Shown one piece after another: positions 19,588 through 28,190 of a DNA stretch of 64,000 nucleotides. Source of the DNA: Candidatus Reidiella endopervernicosa (lineage in GTDB: Bacteria > Pseudomonadota > Gammaproteobacteria > GCF-013343005); contig NZ_CP054491.1 of the NCBI RefSeq assembly GCF_013343005.1, positions 310,001 through 374,000 of the forward strand. Reading direction: 5' to 3'. The notes under the pieces were generated by a model. That model did not search any database. It was not told the origin of the DNA and saw only the letters and a list, made by a program, of their open reading frames with translations. Position 1 is the first letter of the stretch; the number at the start of each line of letters is the position of its first letter. Both the position numbers and the translations under genes were made by a program.

Positions 19588-20181
19588 ATGTCAAGTGAAA
19601 AGCCAGATACCCGAGAACAGATCCTCCAGGCGACCTGGAAGTTGATGGAGCAGCGCGTCGGCAAGAGCATCGGCATGAGCGATGTCGCCAAGGCCACCGG
19701 CATCTCGCGGCAGGCGGTCTATCTCCACTTCTCGTCACGAACCGAGCTGATGATCGCCACCTCAAATTATGTGGATGAGGTCAAAGGCCTTAACCAACGT
19801 CTCAGCCAGTTCGAGAAGGCCAAAACGGGTCTCGAGATGATGGATGCCTGCGTCGAGGTGTGGGGAGAGTTCATGCCGGAAATCTACGGCATCGCCAAGG
19901 CGCTGCTCAGCACTAGAGATACCGATCAGGCCACCGCAGCCGCCTGGAATAACAACATGCGCTGCCTACGTGACTACTGTCGTGCTGCAATCGATAGGTT
20001 AGACGATGAAGGCAAACTGGCGCCTGAGTGGAGCCGAGAAGAGGCGACCGAGATATTCTGGACCCTGATATCGATCAACAACTGGGAGCAACTAACCATC
20101 GAGTGTGGTTGGTCAAACGAGAAGTACATTGAGCGGATGAAAGCGCTGATTAACCGAACCCTGGTTAATAGCCCCCACTGA
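19588..20181 (+). CDS. TetR/AcrR family transcriptional regulator
   Basis: 197 residues from ATG 19588. The N-terminal DNA-binding region reads TREQILQATWKLMEQRVG, SMSDVAKATGISRQAVYLHF-like (IGMSDVAKATGISRQAVYLH), then SSRTELMIATSNY. The C-terminal ligand domain is unassigned. Earlier in-frame codons cross the operator region and are not the start. It probably represses itself and the divergent oxidoreductase. Confidence 0.9.
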   Translation: MSSEKPDTREQILQATWKLMEQRVGKSIGMSDVAKATGISRQAVYLHFSSRTELMIATSNYVDEVKGLNQRLSQFEKAKTGLEMMDACVEVWGEFMPEIYGIAKALLSTRDTDQATAAAWNNNMRCLRDYCRAAIDRLDDEGKLAPEWSREEATEIFWTLISINNWEQLTIECGWSNEKYIERMKALINRTLVNSPH

Positions 20182-20200
20182 TTTACCTGATCAACGATCG

Positions 20201-20557
20201 CTAGCGCTGATCAAGCTCATCCTTACTGGCCCTGCAGAGTTTACTGACCACCAATTCATACGATCGATTGGCCAGATCAATCAACATCGCCTCCGGCACC
20301 TCTCCAGTCAGCGACACGGTGATCCAGTGATTCTTATTCATATGGTAACCCGGCACGATCGAGTCAAACTGACTCACCAAAACCTCGCAATCGGGTGGTG
20401 AACATTTCAGCGTAACCCGAGGGGGTTCCTCTGCCTCTGTTACCAGTGCAAACATCTTTCCCATGACCTTGAAGACCAACGCCTCTGGGCCAAAGGGATA
20501 ACTACTCTCAGCACCTTTAAGAGATATCAGATGATGCGCTAGCGTCTCACTATTCAT
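20201..20557 (-). CDS. MmcQ/YjbR family protein
   Basis: 118 residues with the family's VFKVMGKMFALV, RVTLKCSPPDCEVL, PGYHMNKNHWITV and SYELVVSKL blocks in order. The fold is a double-wing CyaY-like DNA-binding type; the function is unclear. It lies between the TetR gene and the MYG1 gene. Confidence 0.9.
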   Translation of the reverse strand: MNSETLAHHLISLKGAESSYPFGPEALVFKVMGKMFALVTEAEEPPRVTLKCSPPDCEVLVSQFDSIVPGYHMNKNHWITVSLTGEVPEAMLIDLANRSYELVVSKLCRASKDELDQR

Positions 20558-20614
20558 TCATCGCCCGATGAGATTAGAGTTCGAATCTTTTAAACACGCC
20601 ACACCCTTGATTGA

Positions 20615-21484
20615 TTACTCTTGGAGAGCAATGACTGCCATTTTCATCGTGCTTTCAAATGATTCTGCGCCCGCAATAAATAGACCATTATGGCAAAACA
20701 TGGCGTCATCAATACCGGTTACTTCCTGAAGCGCATCATCGGATAGACCCGCCCATGATTTAGGCAGCGATTTTCTATCCTCGAATGAATCCTTCTCAAC
20801 CGGTACCGTTTGTATCCGCCACTGGCCAGTCTGGGATGGGTAGACCATATACAAAGCCTCTTCAGACAGGGCGAGAACCGTCTTTTTCCATGGTGTGTAT
20901 TTCTCCAGCACAATCACTCTCGGGTCTTCGGCATCATCGATGGCTTTAGCCACGATCGCTTTGGCACTAATTCCACCGTTTGCCGATGCGACAAAGCGAG
21001 CCAGGACACGCGATGCAAACTCTACCGCCTCATCAAAGCAGGCATCGAACGAACCCTCTTCTTGCCAGGTCGGATTAAACATAGAGATAGTCTGGCTAAG
21101 GGTAATGCCTTTAGTGGCAGCCTCGGCATGACCACAGTCGATGGCATCAATATTTGACACCAGACCTGAATCAACGCCATTTGCCACATCCTGATTACCC
21201 TGACAGATCTCCAGGCCATACTTCTGCCAGATCAAGCCAAATGATGAGTAGGGAATACCGTTTTCGCGCTCTCCTGCACCACCACGCTGATGATGGTCAA
21301 AACGGTCTCTATCGGGGTCATGTTCACCACCCACATCAACCACAACATCTGCCTTAGCGATAACATCCTGATCACGTGTGCGAATGAGTGTAGAAGAGGG
21401 ATAAATGAACTTGAGAGCAGCGATACTGAAAACATCATCTGCATGATAATTACCGTTGTGAGTCGCTATGATTTTATCAGTCAT
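20615..21484 (-). CDS. MYG1 family (UPF0160) metal-dependent protein
   Basis: 289 residues. ATHNGNYHADDVFSIAAL and VVDVGGEHDPDRDRFDHHQ are the paired His/Asp metal-binding motifs of the DHH-like MYG1 family. WAGLSDDALQEVTGIDDAMF-like text near the end matches the family C-terminus. Eukaryotic MYG1 is a 3'-5' RNA exonuclease; bacterial members are poorly studied. The protein is full length. Confidence 0.9.
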   Translation of the reverse strand: MTDKIIATHNGNYHADDVFSIAALKFIYPSSTLIRTRDQDVIAKADVVVDVGGEHDPDRDRFDHHQRGGAGERENGIPYSSFGLIWQKYGLEICQGNQDVANGVDSGLVSNIDAIDCGHAEAATKGITLSQTISMFNPTWQEEGSFDACFDEAVEFASRVLARFVASANGGISAKAIVAKAIDDAEDPRVIVLEKYTPWKKTVLALSEEALYMVYPSQTGQWRIQTVPVEKDSFEDRKSLPKSWAGLSDDALQEVTGIDDAMFCHNGLFIAGAESFESTMKMAVIALQE

Positions 21485-21806
21485 CTGCTCTGCGTCGCTT
21501 TAGGATTGGATATAGGGATGTGCCCGTAAAACTCTGGATACTGAAATATCTAGACAGGCAATAAGTGACGGCGGATTCTATACGAAGATAGCCAACAAAA
21601 ATAGCAGCCATTCAACAACCAAAACATCACACGTACGTCAATATATGACAATGGCGAAGAAACGATAATTTGCGTGATGATAAGCGTCTGCGAATGACGT
21701 CTACTCTGTATACAGGTAATCTGATACCTTGATTAAGTTCAGAGGACCATCTTCAGGATATTGCGAATTTGATAAGGGTAACGCCCTTATCCTTTAGATT
21801 AAGAGG
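21485..21806. other. AT-rich gap without a gene
   Basis: About 320 bases upstream of the MYG1 gene with no credible frame. The one structure seen is a hairpin, GATAAGGG at 21771-21778 with CCCTTATC at 21784-21791, just past the stop of the lipoprotein gene; it may be a weak terminator without a T-run. Composition becomes more AT-rich here, marking the start of the accessory island. Confidence 0.4.
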
Positions 21807-22656
21807 CTATGGGGAGCTGCAGCAGAGCTGTTTGGTGTAGACAATTCCGCCTCTGTTCTGATCGGGCACACAGGATGCTATCTGAACGCTTGCAACCGAA
21901 GCCGACTCTGATCCGATTTCGCTCTGGCACAACTCTATGTACTCCAGCTTGAAACGCTCAGAATCGAGGTTCCGGCTAACATGTTCACACTTAGGGCCTG
22001 GGTAATACTCTTCCCTGGTTATAGACACAGCCTGATCGGCGCTACAGGGCTTAGCCATTGATTCTTCCGTCTGAGTAGTTAGTTCTGCTCTATTAGCTGG
22101 TATTGGCTCTGGTACCACCGCTGTTTGTGGTTGCTCAGCCTGCAACAGGTCGACTTCACTCTCACCCGCGTATTGATATCTGATGGTCGTATAGTAATAA
22201 CTATAACCATGCGCTTCTTGAACAATCGTCTTACGTTGGTTGTCTGGTAGCAGCTCAATCCCTTTCGCGCCGTCGTTGTTGCCCCAGCATGCAGATAGAC
22301 ATACCCCGGCACCCAGTTTGTTAACCCGATACCGGTCACATAATTCCCGTCTTGATCAAATACTTCCAGTGATCCAGAGAGGTTATCCAGATCTTTCTCT
22401 GTGTTATTCGTTAGCTCAACAACGATCTTTTTGTCATCAGCCGAAAGAAATGCGGCATTTACAAAGCTGCGCTGGAGTGCAAGCAGCTCAACTCTTCTTT
22501 TATTCTCCTTTTCAATCCGCTTCTTTTCTTCAGCGAATTGTTTTGGTTGGCTTCAACTTCAGCCTTGATCTGTTCTGGTGTCCTCTTCGCTGTATCACTG
22601 GAATCGCAGCCATAGAGGATCATGGTGACTACAAACAGAGCGGTAAGTTTATTCAT
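21807..22656 (-). CDS. Hypothetical lipoprotein (two frame breaks)
   Basis: The N-terminus MNKLTALFVVTMILYGCDSS has a lipoprotein signal with LYGC at the cleavage site. Joining three frames gives KRRVELLALQRSFVNAAFLS, then IVVELTNNTEKDLDNLSGSL and FDQDGNYVTGIGL, then EAHGYSYYYTTIRYQYAG and a Cys-rich end (KCEHVSR, SCVPDQN, KQLCCSSP). Breaks lie near 22545 and 22265. The middle looks like an immunoglobulin-type domain (FxxxDxxG). The function is unknown. The short frames seen separately are fragments of this one gene. Confidence 0.6.
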
Positions 22657-22688
22657 GATTTCAGGTCCACATGGTTTACTCAGGAACT

Positions 22689-23498
22689 TCAGAGACTCGG
22701 TTTTAAGGGTAGCTCAACCAACTTACGCTGCCCCTTTGATGATAACAAACACTTCAGCTCATCAAATTTGATCAAGTTTAAATAATGCTTTCTGTTCTTA
22801 TCCATTTCACTGTATTCAAAAAATGAATTCGTCTCGTTTATGCTCGTACCTATTGGATAACAGCGAGTCAGAATACCCACACCCCAATCAGTATCAATGC
22901 AGCACGAATATATATCGGGGTTAAAACGCCATTTCATGAAGGCCTTCCATGTCGTACCATTCCATGTCTCGCACGCGGGAGAATTGTAGTACCGATATTC
23001 TTCTCTGGCGTGCCATTCAGTTGGTGGGTTACAGTCATGAAGAACAACAAAACCATTGTCTTTGATATAGTTAAAAGCGTTGGTAATATCTCTATCAACC
23101 TGCTCCGCCAGGTGTAACCCGTCAATAAAAACAACATCAAACCTTGTTTCTGGCGTAAGTATTTTGTTTTCAGATAGCGACTTAAAAAACTCATCACTAG
23201 TTGTCTTATAATCCACAGGGTTATTTTCGAATTCTAAACCTGGATCGACACTGTATTTATTGCTCGCAACAATATGATTAAAGTTGTCATCAGGGTTCCT
23301 AACCCCGATCTCCAAATAGTTGGTATCATCTTCTGACAGGGATAGCAGGAAGTTTATTATTTCTGTACGAAGTGGTCGCTTGCGATTTTCTAACCGTGTT
23401 TTGTCAATAGCAGACTTATAATAATGAGCGTTATCTGGGGCTTGTTTGCATAGGCATTGTTTTTTAGATTTTATTCTATTCTTTCTGAAGAAAATCAC
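22689..23498 (-). CDS. Class I SAM methyltransferase (Methyltransf_24 type)
   Basis: 269 residues from a GTG start with GGAG eight bases upstream. NYLEIGVRNPDDNFNHI is motif I, and FDVVFIDGLHLAEQVDRDI followed by GFVVLHDCNPP is the hallmark of the family often linked to polysaccharide or cell-surface gene clusters. It is AT-rich compared with the flanking core genes, which suggests transfer. Confidence 0.8.
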   Translation of the reverse strand: MIFFRKNRIKSKKQCLCKQAPDNAHYYKSAIDKTRLENRKRPLRTEIINFLLSLSEDDTNYLEIGVRNPDDNFNHIVASNKYSVDPGLEFENNPVDYKTTSDEFFKSLSENKILTPETRFDVVFIDGLHLAEQVDRDITNAFNYIKDNGFVVLHDCNPPTEWHAREEYRYYNSPACETWNGTTWKAFMKWRFNPDIYSCCIDTDWGVGILTRCYPIGTSINETNSFFEYSEMDKNRKHYLNLIKFDELKCLLSSKGQRKLVELPLKPSL

Positions 23499-23746
23499 TG
23501 CATTAACTCCTTGTTCAGTAGAAACATAGATATAACCGTGAATGGCATATGGTCAGATATCATTATTATCAATTATTATAAACAAGACCTCTACGAACCG
23601 GTAAATCATCAAACACCCTCACCCCTTAATCAGATGAAGGCACTATTGAGAAACACAGCAGAGCAGTTTGGTACAGGTCATTCCGCTTCAAAACCATGCA
23701 GGACAGAGATATGGAGATAAGAAAGATCTTGGCAGCATTCACATTT

Positions 23747-23819
23747 GGGGGCAGTGTAAAAACTCACCGCCCAACACTTGCGAGACGATCAATACATTTC
23801 GAGTTTTTACACTGCCCCC
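23747..23819. mobile_element. 73-bp element with perfect 19-bp inverted arms
   Basis: GGGGGCAGTGTAAAAACTC at 23747-23765 is exactly complementary to 23801-23819, with 35 bases between. It lies in a gene-free stretch (23499-23827) that otherwise shows nothing. The perfection of the arms suggests a miniature mobile element or a recombination site rather than a terminator. Confidence 0.55.
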
Positions 23820-23827
23820 TAACATCC

Positions 23828-24546
23828 TTATTGTGCCTGATTATAAATGACAGGCATTTGCCCCTTCCATTTCGACCAACTATTTTCGTTCATGACCAGT
23901 TCTGCCATAAAATGGCCGACATTAATTCTGCTAGCTGATCCAGAATCGAATATCGCATTTCGTATTGGCGATCTCTTCACGTCGTACTCTGTAACCTTGT
24001 TTTCATCGATCAATGCATCGGGGCGAACAGCCGCCCATTCAATGTCGCCATCATTCTGACCGATTCGCGTACGCAAATAATCTGCTGCCTTTTCATTGTC
24101 TGCATGCGGAGGCAACAAGACTCTTAATATCGCGATAACGATACGCTGACTTAATGGGGGGTATCTCAGGTATATCCCTATTACTGTTCCCAGTAGTGTT
24201 CATAAGTACAACTTTAACGGGGCTCCCCGACTTATTAGACTTAATAGCCTGACATATACACTCAACTGTATCTGTCACAAGCAAACGCGGCTTTCCAAAC
24301 ATGCCTTTAAACGTAAGGTTATGACCAAGACACGAGACAGCGGCATCACAGTCTTTTAAATATTCAGCCATTTCTAATTTAGTCAGGCCATGAACAGAAG
24401 CCTGAATTTTATTTAGGCTTGGTTTGTCAGGCAACGCATCTATCGAACGAACGAACTATCGCATTCACCTCGATACCTTGACTAAGCAACTGATCAACAA
24501 CATGTCCTCCGGTAGCGCCACTTGCACCGACAACTAATACTTTCAT
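23828..24546 (-). pseudogene. NAD(P)H-binding oxidoreductase, fragmented
   Basis: The ATG at 24546 has AAGGA seven bases upstream and starts MKVLVVGASGATGGHVV, a clear Rossmann nucleotide-binding turn. The frame shifts near 24450 to ALPDKPSLNKIQASVHGLT...VSCLGHNLTFKGMFGKP...VLMNTTGNSNRD, then again near 24105 to LPPHADNEKAADYLRTRIG...WAAVRPDALID. Family members are usually longer before the LLPPHADNE block, so about 30 residues may also be missing. It is likely a decayed SDR-type gene, though indel error could add to it. Confidence 0.65.
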
Positions 24547-24607
24547 AGTTAATTCCTTTTTTATTACAACCTCGACAAGACTCAATGATCTTTGTCTCTG
24601 TCAAAGA

Positions 24608-25147
24608 TCACCTGGGTACCCAGTGATAGAGGTAGATCGGAGATTGGTAGATGTCGTTAAGTTTGGTGACTTTTATAGGTTGAAACGAAGACAAAGCAAA
24701 TGTGTTACTCACGATTCGAATCTCGTTTGAGAGTTCGCCTTTTAGTTTCTCTTCGAGAGAGAGCATGCCTTCAGGAAAAAGATAGCAGCATAGCAGTGAT
24801 GCACCGCTGAGGTCTGCCTTCATGAAGTCTTTGCGATAGAGCGTAAGGTTGTTCAGTTGTAAGCCATATTTCCAAATCATTGAGACCAACCAGGGTATCA
24901 ATGACAGCTCATAACCTATCACCTGTTGACGGGGATACTTACGGGCAAGAGCGATAACGAGCGTTCCCCAACCAGAACCCAGGTCGATTAATGGTCCTTT
25001 TACAGTCCCGTCAATTGAAGCAAGCATGGCTTGGCAGGCCTTGCCTGAACTCATCATGGGAGAAATACCCGTTATCAGCGTATTCCAAACAATCGAGATG
25101 ATCGCCAGAAGGAGGCAAACAAGTATTATTAATTCTAGAGTAACCAT
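24608..25147 (-). CDS. Membrane-anchored class I methyltransferase (FAM173-like)
   Basis: 179 residues. An N-terminal membrane helix (LIILVCLLLAIISIVW) precedes GPLIDLGSGWGTLVIALAR and VIGYELSLIPWLVS. The layout resembles the FAM173 lysine methyltransferase family, whose characterised members modify membrane-protein lysines. LTLYRKDFMKADLSGASLLC follows the expected order. The assignment to that family is tentative. Confidence 0.6.
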   Translation of the reverse strand: MVTLELIILVCLLLAIISIVWNTLITGISPMMSSGKACQAMLASIDGTVKGPLIDLGSGWGTLVIALARKYPRQQVIGYELSLIPWLVSMIWKYGLQLNNLTLYRKDFMKADLSGASLLCCYLFPEGMLSLEEKLKGELSNEIRIVSNTFALSSFQPIKVTKLNDIYQSPIYLYHWVPR

Positions 25148-25161
25148 CTATCGAGAAAATC

Positions 25162-25219
25162 AACCGCGTCAGAGAGCATCATACTCTAATATTTGAAATA
25201 TTTGCTCTCCGACACGGTT
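25162..25219. repeat. Palindromic element, GTCAGAGAGCA family, copy a
   Basis: AACCGCGTCAGAGAGCA at 25162-25178 pairs with TGCTCTCCGACACGGTT at 25203-25219 around an AT-rich centre with TCTAATATTTG. Related sequences occur at 25631-25730, 26294-26388 and 28191-28278. The arms resemble the end sequences left by REP-associated or IS200-type elements; that link is inference. Confidence 0.55.
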
Positions 25220-25256
25220 TACTCTTATCCCCTTTTGGAGAAAGTTGGGCGGCGAT

Positions 25257-25539
25257 CGCTGACCGCCATGGATAGCGAAGCGAAGGCGGTTAGTCCGCGA
25301 TAGTCGACGCCGTCTGCCTATTCGTAGTTGAGAGCGCGAGCGAACGACGAAGAAGATGCAGCAGCGGCTTTATGTCGGCGTAGAGTCACTGAGGGAGTTG
25401 TGTAGAGCCGCGAAGAGGTGATTACGCAACGAACGCAGGACGTCGGGGCGCCGTAGGCATAAATGGTCGCGTTAAGTTTTGCTGTTTGCTTGGGCTTTGA
25501 TGCCCAAAACAAACTTTCGCAAAAATAGCGACTCCCCGA
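25257..25539 (-). mobile_element. ~283-bp repeat element, copy 2
   Basis: Reverse-orientation copy, from the CGCTGACCGCC end (25257) to the GACTCCCCGA end (25539). It splits a sequence that occurs unbroken at about 26221-26260 (GGAGAAAGTTGTGCGGCTATCG then TTAAAGGCATAACGC). Comparison with that empty relative shows insertion with no obvious target duplication. Belongs to the TTCGCTTCGCTATCC subtype with copies 3 and 5. The frame running through it (end ...RRHKAAAASSSSFARALNYE) occurs in several copies but looks non-coding. Confidence 0.85.
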
Positions 25540-25630
25540 CGTTAAAGGGGTCAAGTCATTTCCCAAGATTAGACCAGAATCGTAAAGGCATAACGCAAGA
25601 CCTACCCCTTTCCCACTGGGTAAGAATTAT

Positions 25631-25730
25631 CCGGGTCAAGGAACAGCTTTCTCTAATATTAGAAACCATTGCTCTCTGACACCTATTATTCTCGGGGTTT
25701 TAAACAATTGCTCTCTGGCACCTATTATTC
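25631..25730. repeat. Palindromic element, GTCAGAGAGCA family, copy b with a partial second unit
   Basis: CCGGGTCAAGGAACAGCTTT...CTAATATTAG...GCTCTCTGACACCTATTATT, followed by a shorter CAATTGCTCTCTGGCACC unit. It extends the 3' end of the neighbouring minus-strand secreted-protein frame, whose last ~20 residues are therefore element-derived. Confidence 0.45.
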
Positions 25731-26046
25731 CAAGTAGAAAAAACTCGCCGGAGACTGTCTCTCCGCTCTTTGTTTTAGCACCTTGAAGTTTTGCGGAGTA
25801 CATGTCGTCAGGACGGTAAATACATCCGCCTGTGACAGCTTCGCCATCTTTCGTTTCAACACCAACGAGTTCTCCACGCTGGCCGCTGTACATAAAGCAT
25901 TCACCAGTCACACTCTTTCCGCTACTAGTGGTGGCTCCATCAAGCTCGCAATACCTACCTTCATAGCTATAGCCCTACGCATTAACATCAATACTTAAGA
26001 CCAAAAGAAATATAAACGCAGCTAGAGCTTTGACTTGTCCATTCAT
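25636..26046 (-). pseudogene. Secreted small protein with an in-frame amber codon
   Basis: ATG at 26046 follows AAGGA by four bases and encodes a signal peptide (MNGQVKALAAFIFLLVLSI). Codon 24 is TAG (25975-25977). Directly after it the same frame continues GYSYEGRYCELDG...KSVTGECFMYSGQRGELVGV...GEAVTGGCIYRPDDMYS, with repeated G-x-C motifs. The end of the frame runs into a palindromic repeat. The function is unknown. The single stop could be a base error or a real nonsense mutation. It looks like a cassette gene, with a GTTAGGT half site upstream at 26084-26090. Confidence 0.55.
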
Positions 26047-26083
26047 ATATTCCTTTCTGTTACTGGATTAATGAGCATTACAC

Positions 26084-26090
26084 ACCTAAC
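26084..26090 (-). other. attC-like R box (possible cassette boundary remnant)
   Basis: On the minus strand GTTAGGT fits the integron core GTTRRRY and stands 38 bases upstream of the secreted-protein start, where a cassette boundary would be expected. No matching partner box was found, because a palindromic element (26099-26215) occupies the place. Confidence 0.25.
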
Positions 26091-26098
26091 GTTTAAGT

Positions 26099-26215
26099 AA
26101 GTGGGATCAGATGAAACTAAATCCTTACTTTTACGCAATGTTGGCCACCTCGGTCAGATAATTTAGGTCTGATAAGTGGCTCGTATCAAGAACTAAGTTT
26201 CATCTGACCCCACTT
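26099..26215. repeat. 117-bp palindromic element with 20-bp arms
   Basis: AAGTGGGATCAGATGAAACT at 26099-26118 pairs, with one mismatch, with 26196-26215. The interior is not coding. It has the form of a miniature mobile element and is distinct in sequence from the GTCAGAGAGCA family. Confidence 0.55.
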
Positions 26216-26293
26216 ATTCTTTTGGAGAAAGTTGTGCGGCTATCGTTAAAGGCATAACGCAAGACCCACCCCTTTTCCACCGGGTAACAATTA

Positions 26294-26388
26294 AACCGCG
26301 TCAAGGAACCGTTTTCTCTAATATTAGAAACAATTGCTCTCTGGCACTCTGGCACTCTGGCACTCTGGCACTCTGGCACCTATTATTT
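26294..26388. repeat. Palindromic element, GTCAGAGAGCA family, copy c, with an 8-bp tandem tract
   Basis: AACCGCGTCAAGGAACCG...CTAATATTAG...CAATTGCTCTCTGGCAC, then five head-to-tail copies of ACTCTGGC to about 26379, ending CACCTATTATT as in the other copies. The tandem tract is an expansion of the element's own end. Confidence 0.5.
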
Positions 26389-26410
26389 TCTAACGAGCGC
26401 CTTGTTATGT
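26388..26410 (-). other. Collapsed attC-like site
   Basis: The minus strand reads ACATAACAAGGCGCTCGTTAG. The R boxes ACATAAC and GTTAGAA are present, but the stem between them is nearly absent. The stop codon TAA of the nuclease-like gene lies inside the first box, a common arrangement in integron cassettes. Best read as an attC that lost its middle. Confidence 0.35.
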
Positions 26411-27395
26411 TCCCACATCGAATGCTGGCTCCGATCGTGGAAGTTGATTTATGACAGCCCGAACAATCTTATGCCCCATCGCCTCTTGAATTGCTTCTCT
26501 AAAGTTATCAATACCTTTAACTATATTGGATCCATGGAGCATCGCTCGCCAATGAATATCCTGATCTGTTGGTATTTGCCAGTTTAACAACCTTACAAGG
26601 GCCATATGTGCGAAAAGCATTGATTCTTCCGGCACTACATGGCTCATTGTTATATGCGTATCAGTATGTTCTTCAGATTCTTCAAGATCCCAGGTTACAA
26701 ATAATTGTTGTACCTGCGATGGCAATTTTCGTACTACTTCACCATCCCCGTTAGTGAAATACACTTCTTCTATAACCATCTTCCATTGCTCTTCTTTTCC
26801 ATCTTCAGTTTCCTCTGAACCAATTAACGCTTCTTTTTAGTCCAAAATGAAGGCCGGCCTTGGAGTAGAGCGAGTAAGAAAAACCCCTGCTAATACTCCG
26901 AGTAGATTTTCCTTAATTGCCTCGCCGAAGTGGATGTTGTAATTCTTCTGGGCTTTTTCAGATGTTTTAGTTCGAATAGCATCCAAAGGATTTGCCACTT
27001 CCATGCTATCAATATGGGCAGATTAACTACATCGGCGTAGCGCTGTAGTCTCTTCATATAATCGGGCCGAAAAGAAAGAGTTTTGTCTTTTTAGACTTTA
27101 CCTCTATAAGAACTGGAACTTCTTTTCCCTTAACATTGAATACGGCAAGGAGATCGGGTACTTGGTAGTTTATTGTTGATTTCTCTGGTGTCTGTTTCTG
27201 ATCTAGCTTGTGTATCACATCACAGCACCCAAGCCACCCGCATACCACTGAAAATTCGTCTTCGCATGGAAGGCCAACATTCAACCTATGTATACGCGCA
27301 GCAATTTGCCCAGCCTCAGCACCCCACCCAAGTTGCTCTAAAGCCTCATGTATTAGTTGCTCTAAATCATCTGGCTTTTGTGGTATGTGTGTCAT
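26405..27395 (-). pseudogene. PD-(D/E)XK nuclease-like cassette gene, decayed
   Basis: Starts MTHIPQKPDDLEQLIHEALE at 27395. The nuclease-type motif is VPDLLAVF followed by PVLIEVKSKK, the D and ExK of a PD-(D/E)XK core. The frame then breaks near 27065, where a one-base change gives TKLSFRPDYMKRLQRYADVV. It breaks again near 27010, restoring YNIHFGEAIKENLLGVLAGV and TRSTPRPAFILD. An in-frame TAA near 26835 is followed by KEALIGSEE, and the frame runs on through VIEEVYFTNGDGEVVRKL to 26405. Restored length would be about 330 residues. The role of such cassette proteins is unknown; DNA cleavage is only suggested by the motif. Confidence 0.55.
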
Positions 27396-27410
27396 GGTTA
27401 GTATTTTGGA

Positions 27411-27490
27411 ACATAACGTCGCAAACAACCTGACCCTTTTTGTGAGCATCGCGAACGGAAAATGGGTCAGGTTGATTTGCCTTGTTATAT
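27411..27490 (-). other. attC recombination site of an integron cassette
   Basis: On the minus strand: ATATAACAAGGC, then AAATCAACCTGACCC, a 27-base loop, GGGTCAGGTTGTTTGC, and GACGTTATGT. The L arms are complementary except for one extra base (AAATCAACC against GGTTGTTT), the extrahelical base expected in attC. Outer boxes are ATATAAC and GTTATGT. It separates two small genes of the same orientation. No integrase is present in the window. Confidence 0.65.
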
Positions 27491-27680
27491 TTTTAGCAAC
27501 AAGAACACTCGTTTTCTTGCCTCCACAGAAACCACAATATTTTTCACTAGTATTGTAGCCTTCTGCCAAGCGAACATATTTGGCTGTTCCTGGCTTAAAC
27601 TCAGATCCACACATTCTGCAATAATTATGACCTCTATCTTCATACAACTTGCAATCATTACATTTATGATTTGGATTCAT
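27491..27680 (-). CDS. Small zinc-ribbon cassette protein
   Basis: Starts MNPNHKCNDCKLYEDRGHNY at 27680. Cysteine pairs are CNDC, CRMC and CGFC, enough for one or two zinc sites. As sequenced the frame does not stop at its own end but runs through the attC site into the nuclease-like gene (to 27054), making an artificial fusion. A normal cassette gene would end at the TAA inside the attC box. The ATG overlaps the end of the upstream zinc-ribbon gene by about 17 bases. Confidence 0.5.
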
Positions 27681-28155
27681 TGCTTGCACCTTGTTCCTCA
27701 GCCTCCGTAAAGGTGTAATCTACACCTCCGCTGACCGCCATGGATAGCGAAGCGAAGGCGGTTAGTCCCGATAGTCGACGCCGTCTGCCTATTCGTAGTT
27801 GAGAGCGCGAGCGAACGACGAAGAAGATGCAGCAGCGGCTTTATGTCGGCGTAGAGTCAGTGAGGGAGTTGTGTAGAGCCGCGAAGAGGTGATTACGCAA
27901 CGAACGCAGGACGTCGGGGCGCCGTAGGCATAAACGGTCGCGTTAAGTATTTGCCGCTTGCTTGGGCTTGGATGCCCAAAACATGCTTCCGCAAAAATAG
28001 CGACTCCCCGACATTCCACCTTTCTATCTCATGACCACATTTAGAGCAGTTAAAATGACCTTTTTCTCTAACTGGTTGTTCAAACTTTACGACTTTGTAT
28101 TTTTGCCACATTTTTCACATTCAGTTGTGTATTTTGTTGCATCCCAAGTTGCCAT
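27664..28155 (-). pseudogene. Zinc-ribbon protein split by repeat copy 3
   Basis: ATG at 28155 has AAGGAAG seven bases upstream. The protein reads MATWDATKYTTECEKCG, and after a one-base slip in an A-run continues KYKVVKFEQPVREKGHFNCSKCGHEIERWN. At this point the repeat (27729-28011) is inserted. On the far side the frame resumes GGVDYTFTEAEEQGASNESKS and stops at 27664. Two CxxC pairs suggest one zinc site. The empty gene would code for ~70 residues. Confidence 0.6.
27729..28011 (-). mobile_element. ~283-bp repeat element, copy 3 (inside a zinc-ribbon gene, same sense)
   Basis: Same element as copies 1, 2, 4 and 5, in reverse orientation. Removing it joins TGGAATG to GAGGTGTAGAT and restores an open frame (WNGGVDYT). 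No target duplication is needed. The left-end hairpin has GCATG/CAAGC where copies 1, 2 and 4 have GTTTG/CAAAC, including one compensating pair. Confidence 0.85.
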
Positions 28156-28190
28156 GAAATTACTTCCTTAAAGTATTTAGCCAAAAAATC

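Noticed and set aside
26338-26379. Possible CRISPR array (8-bp repeats)
   Set aside because: The ACTCTGGC units are contiguous, with no spacers and no cas genes; a simple tandem expansion.
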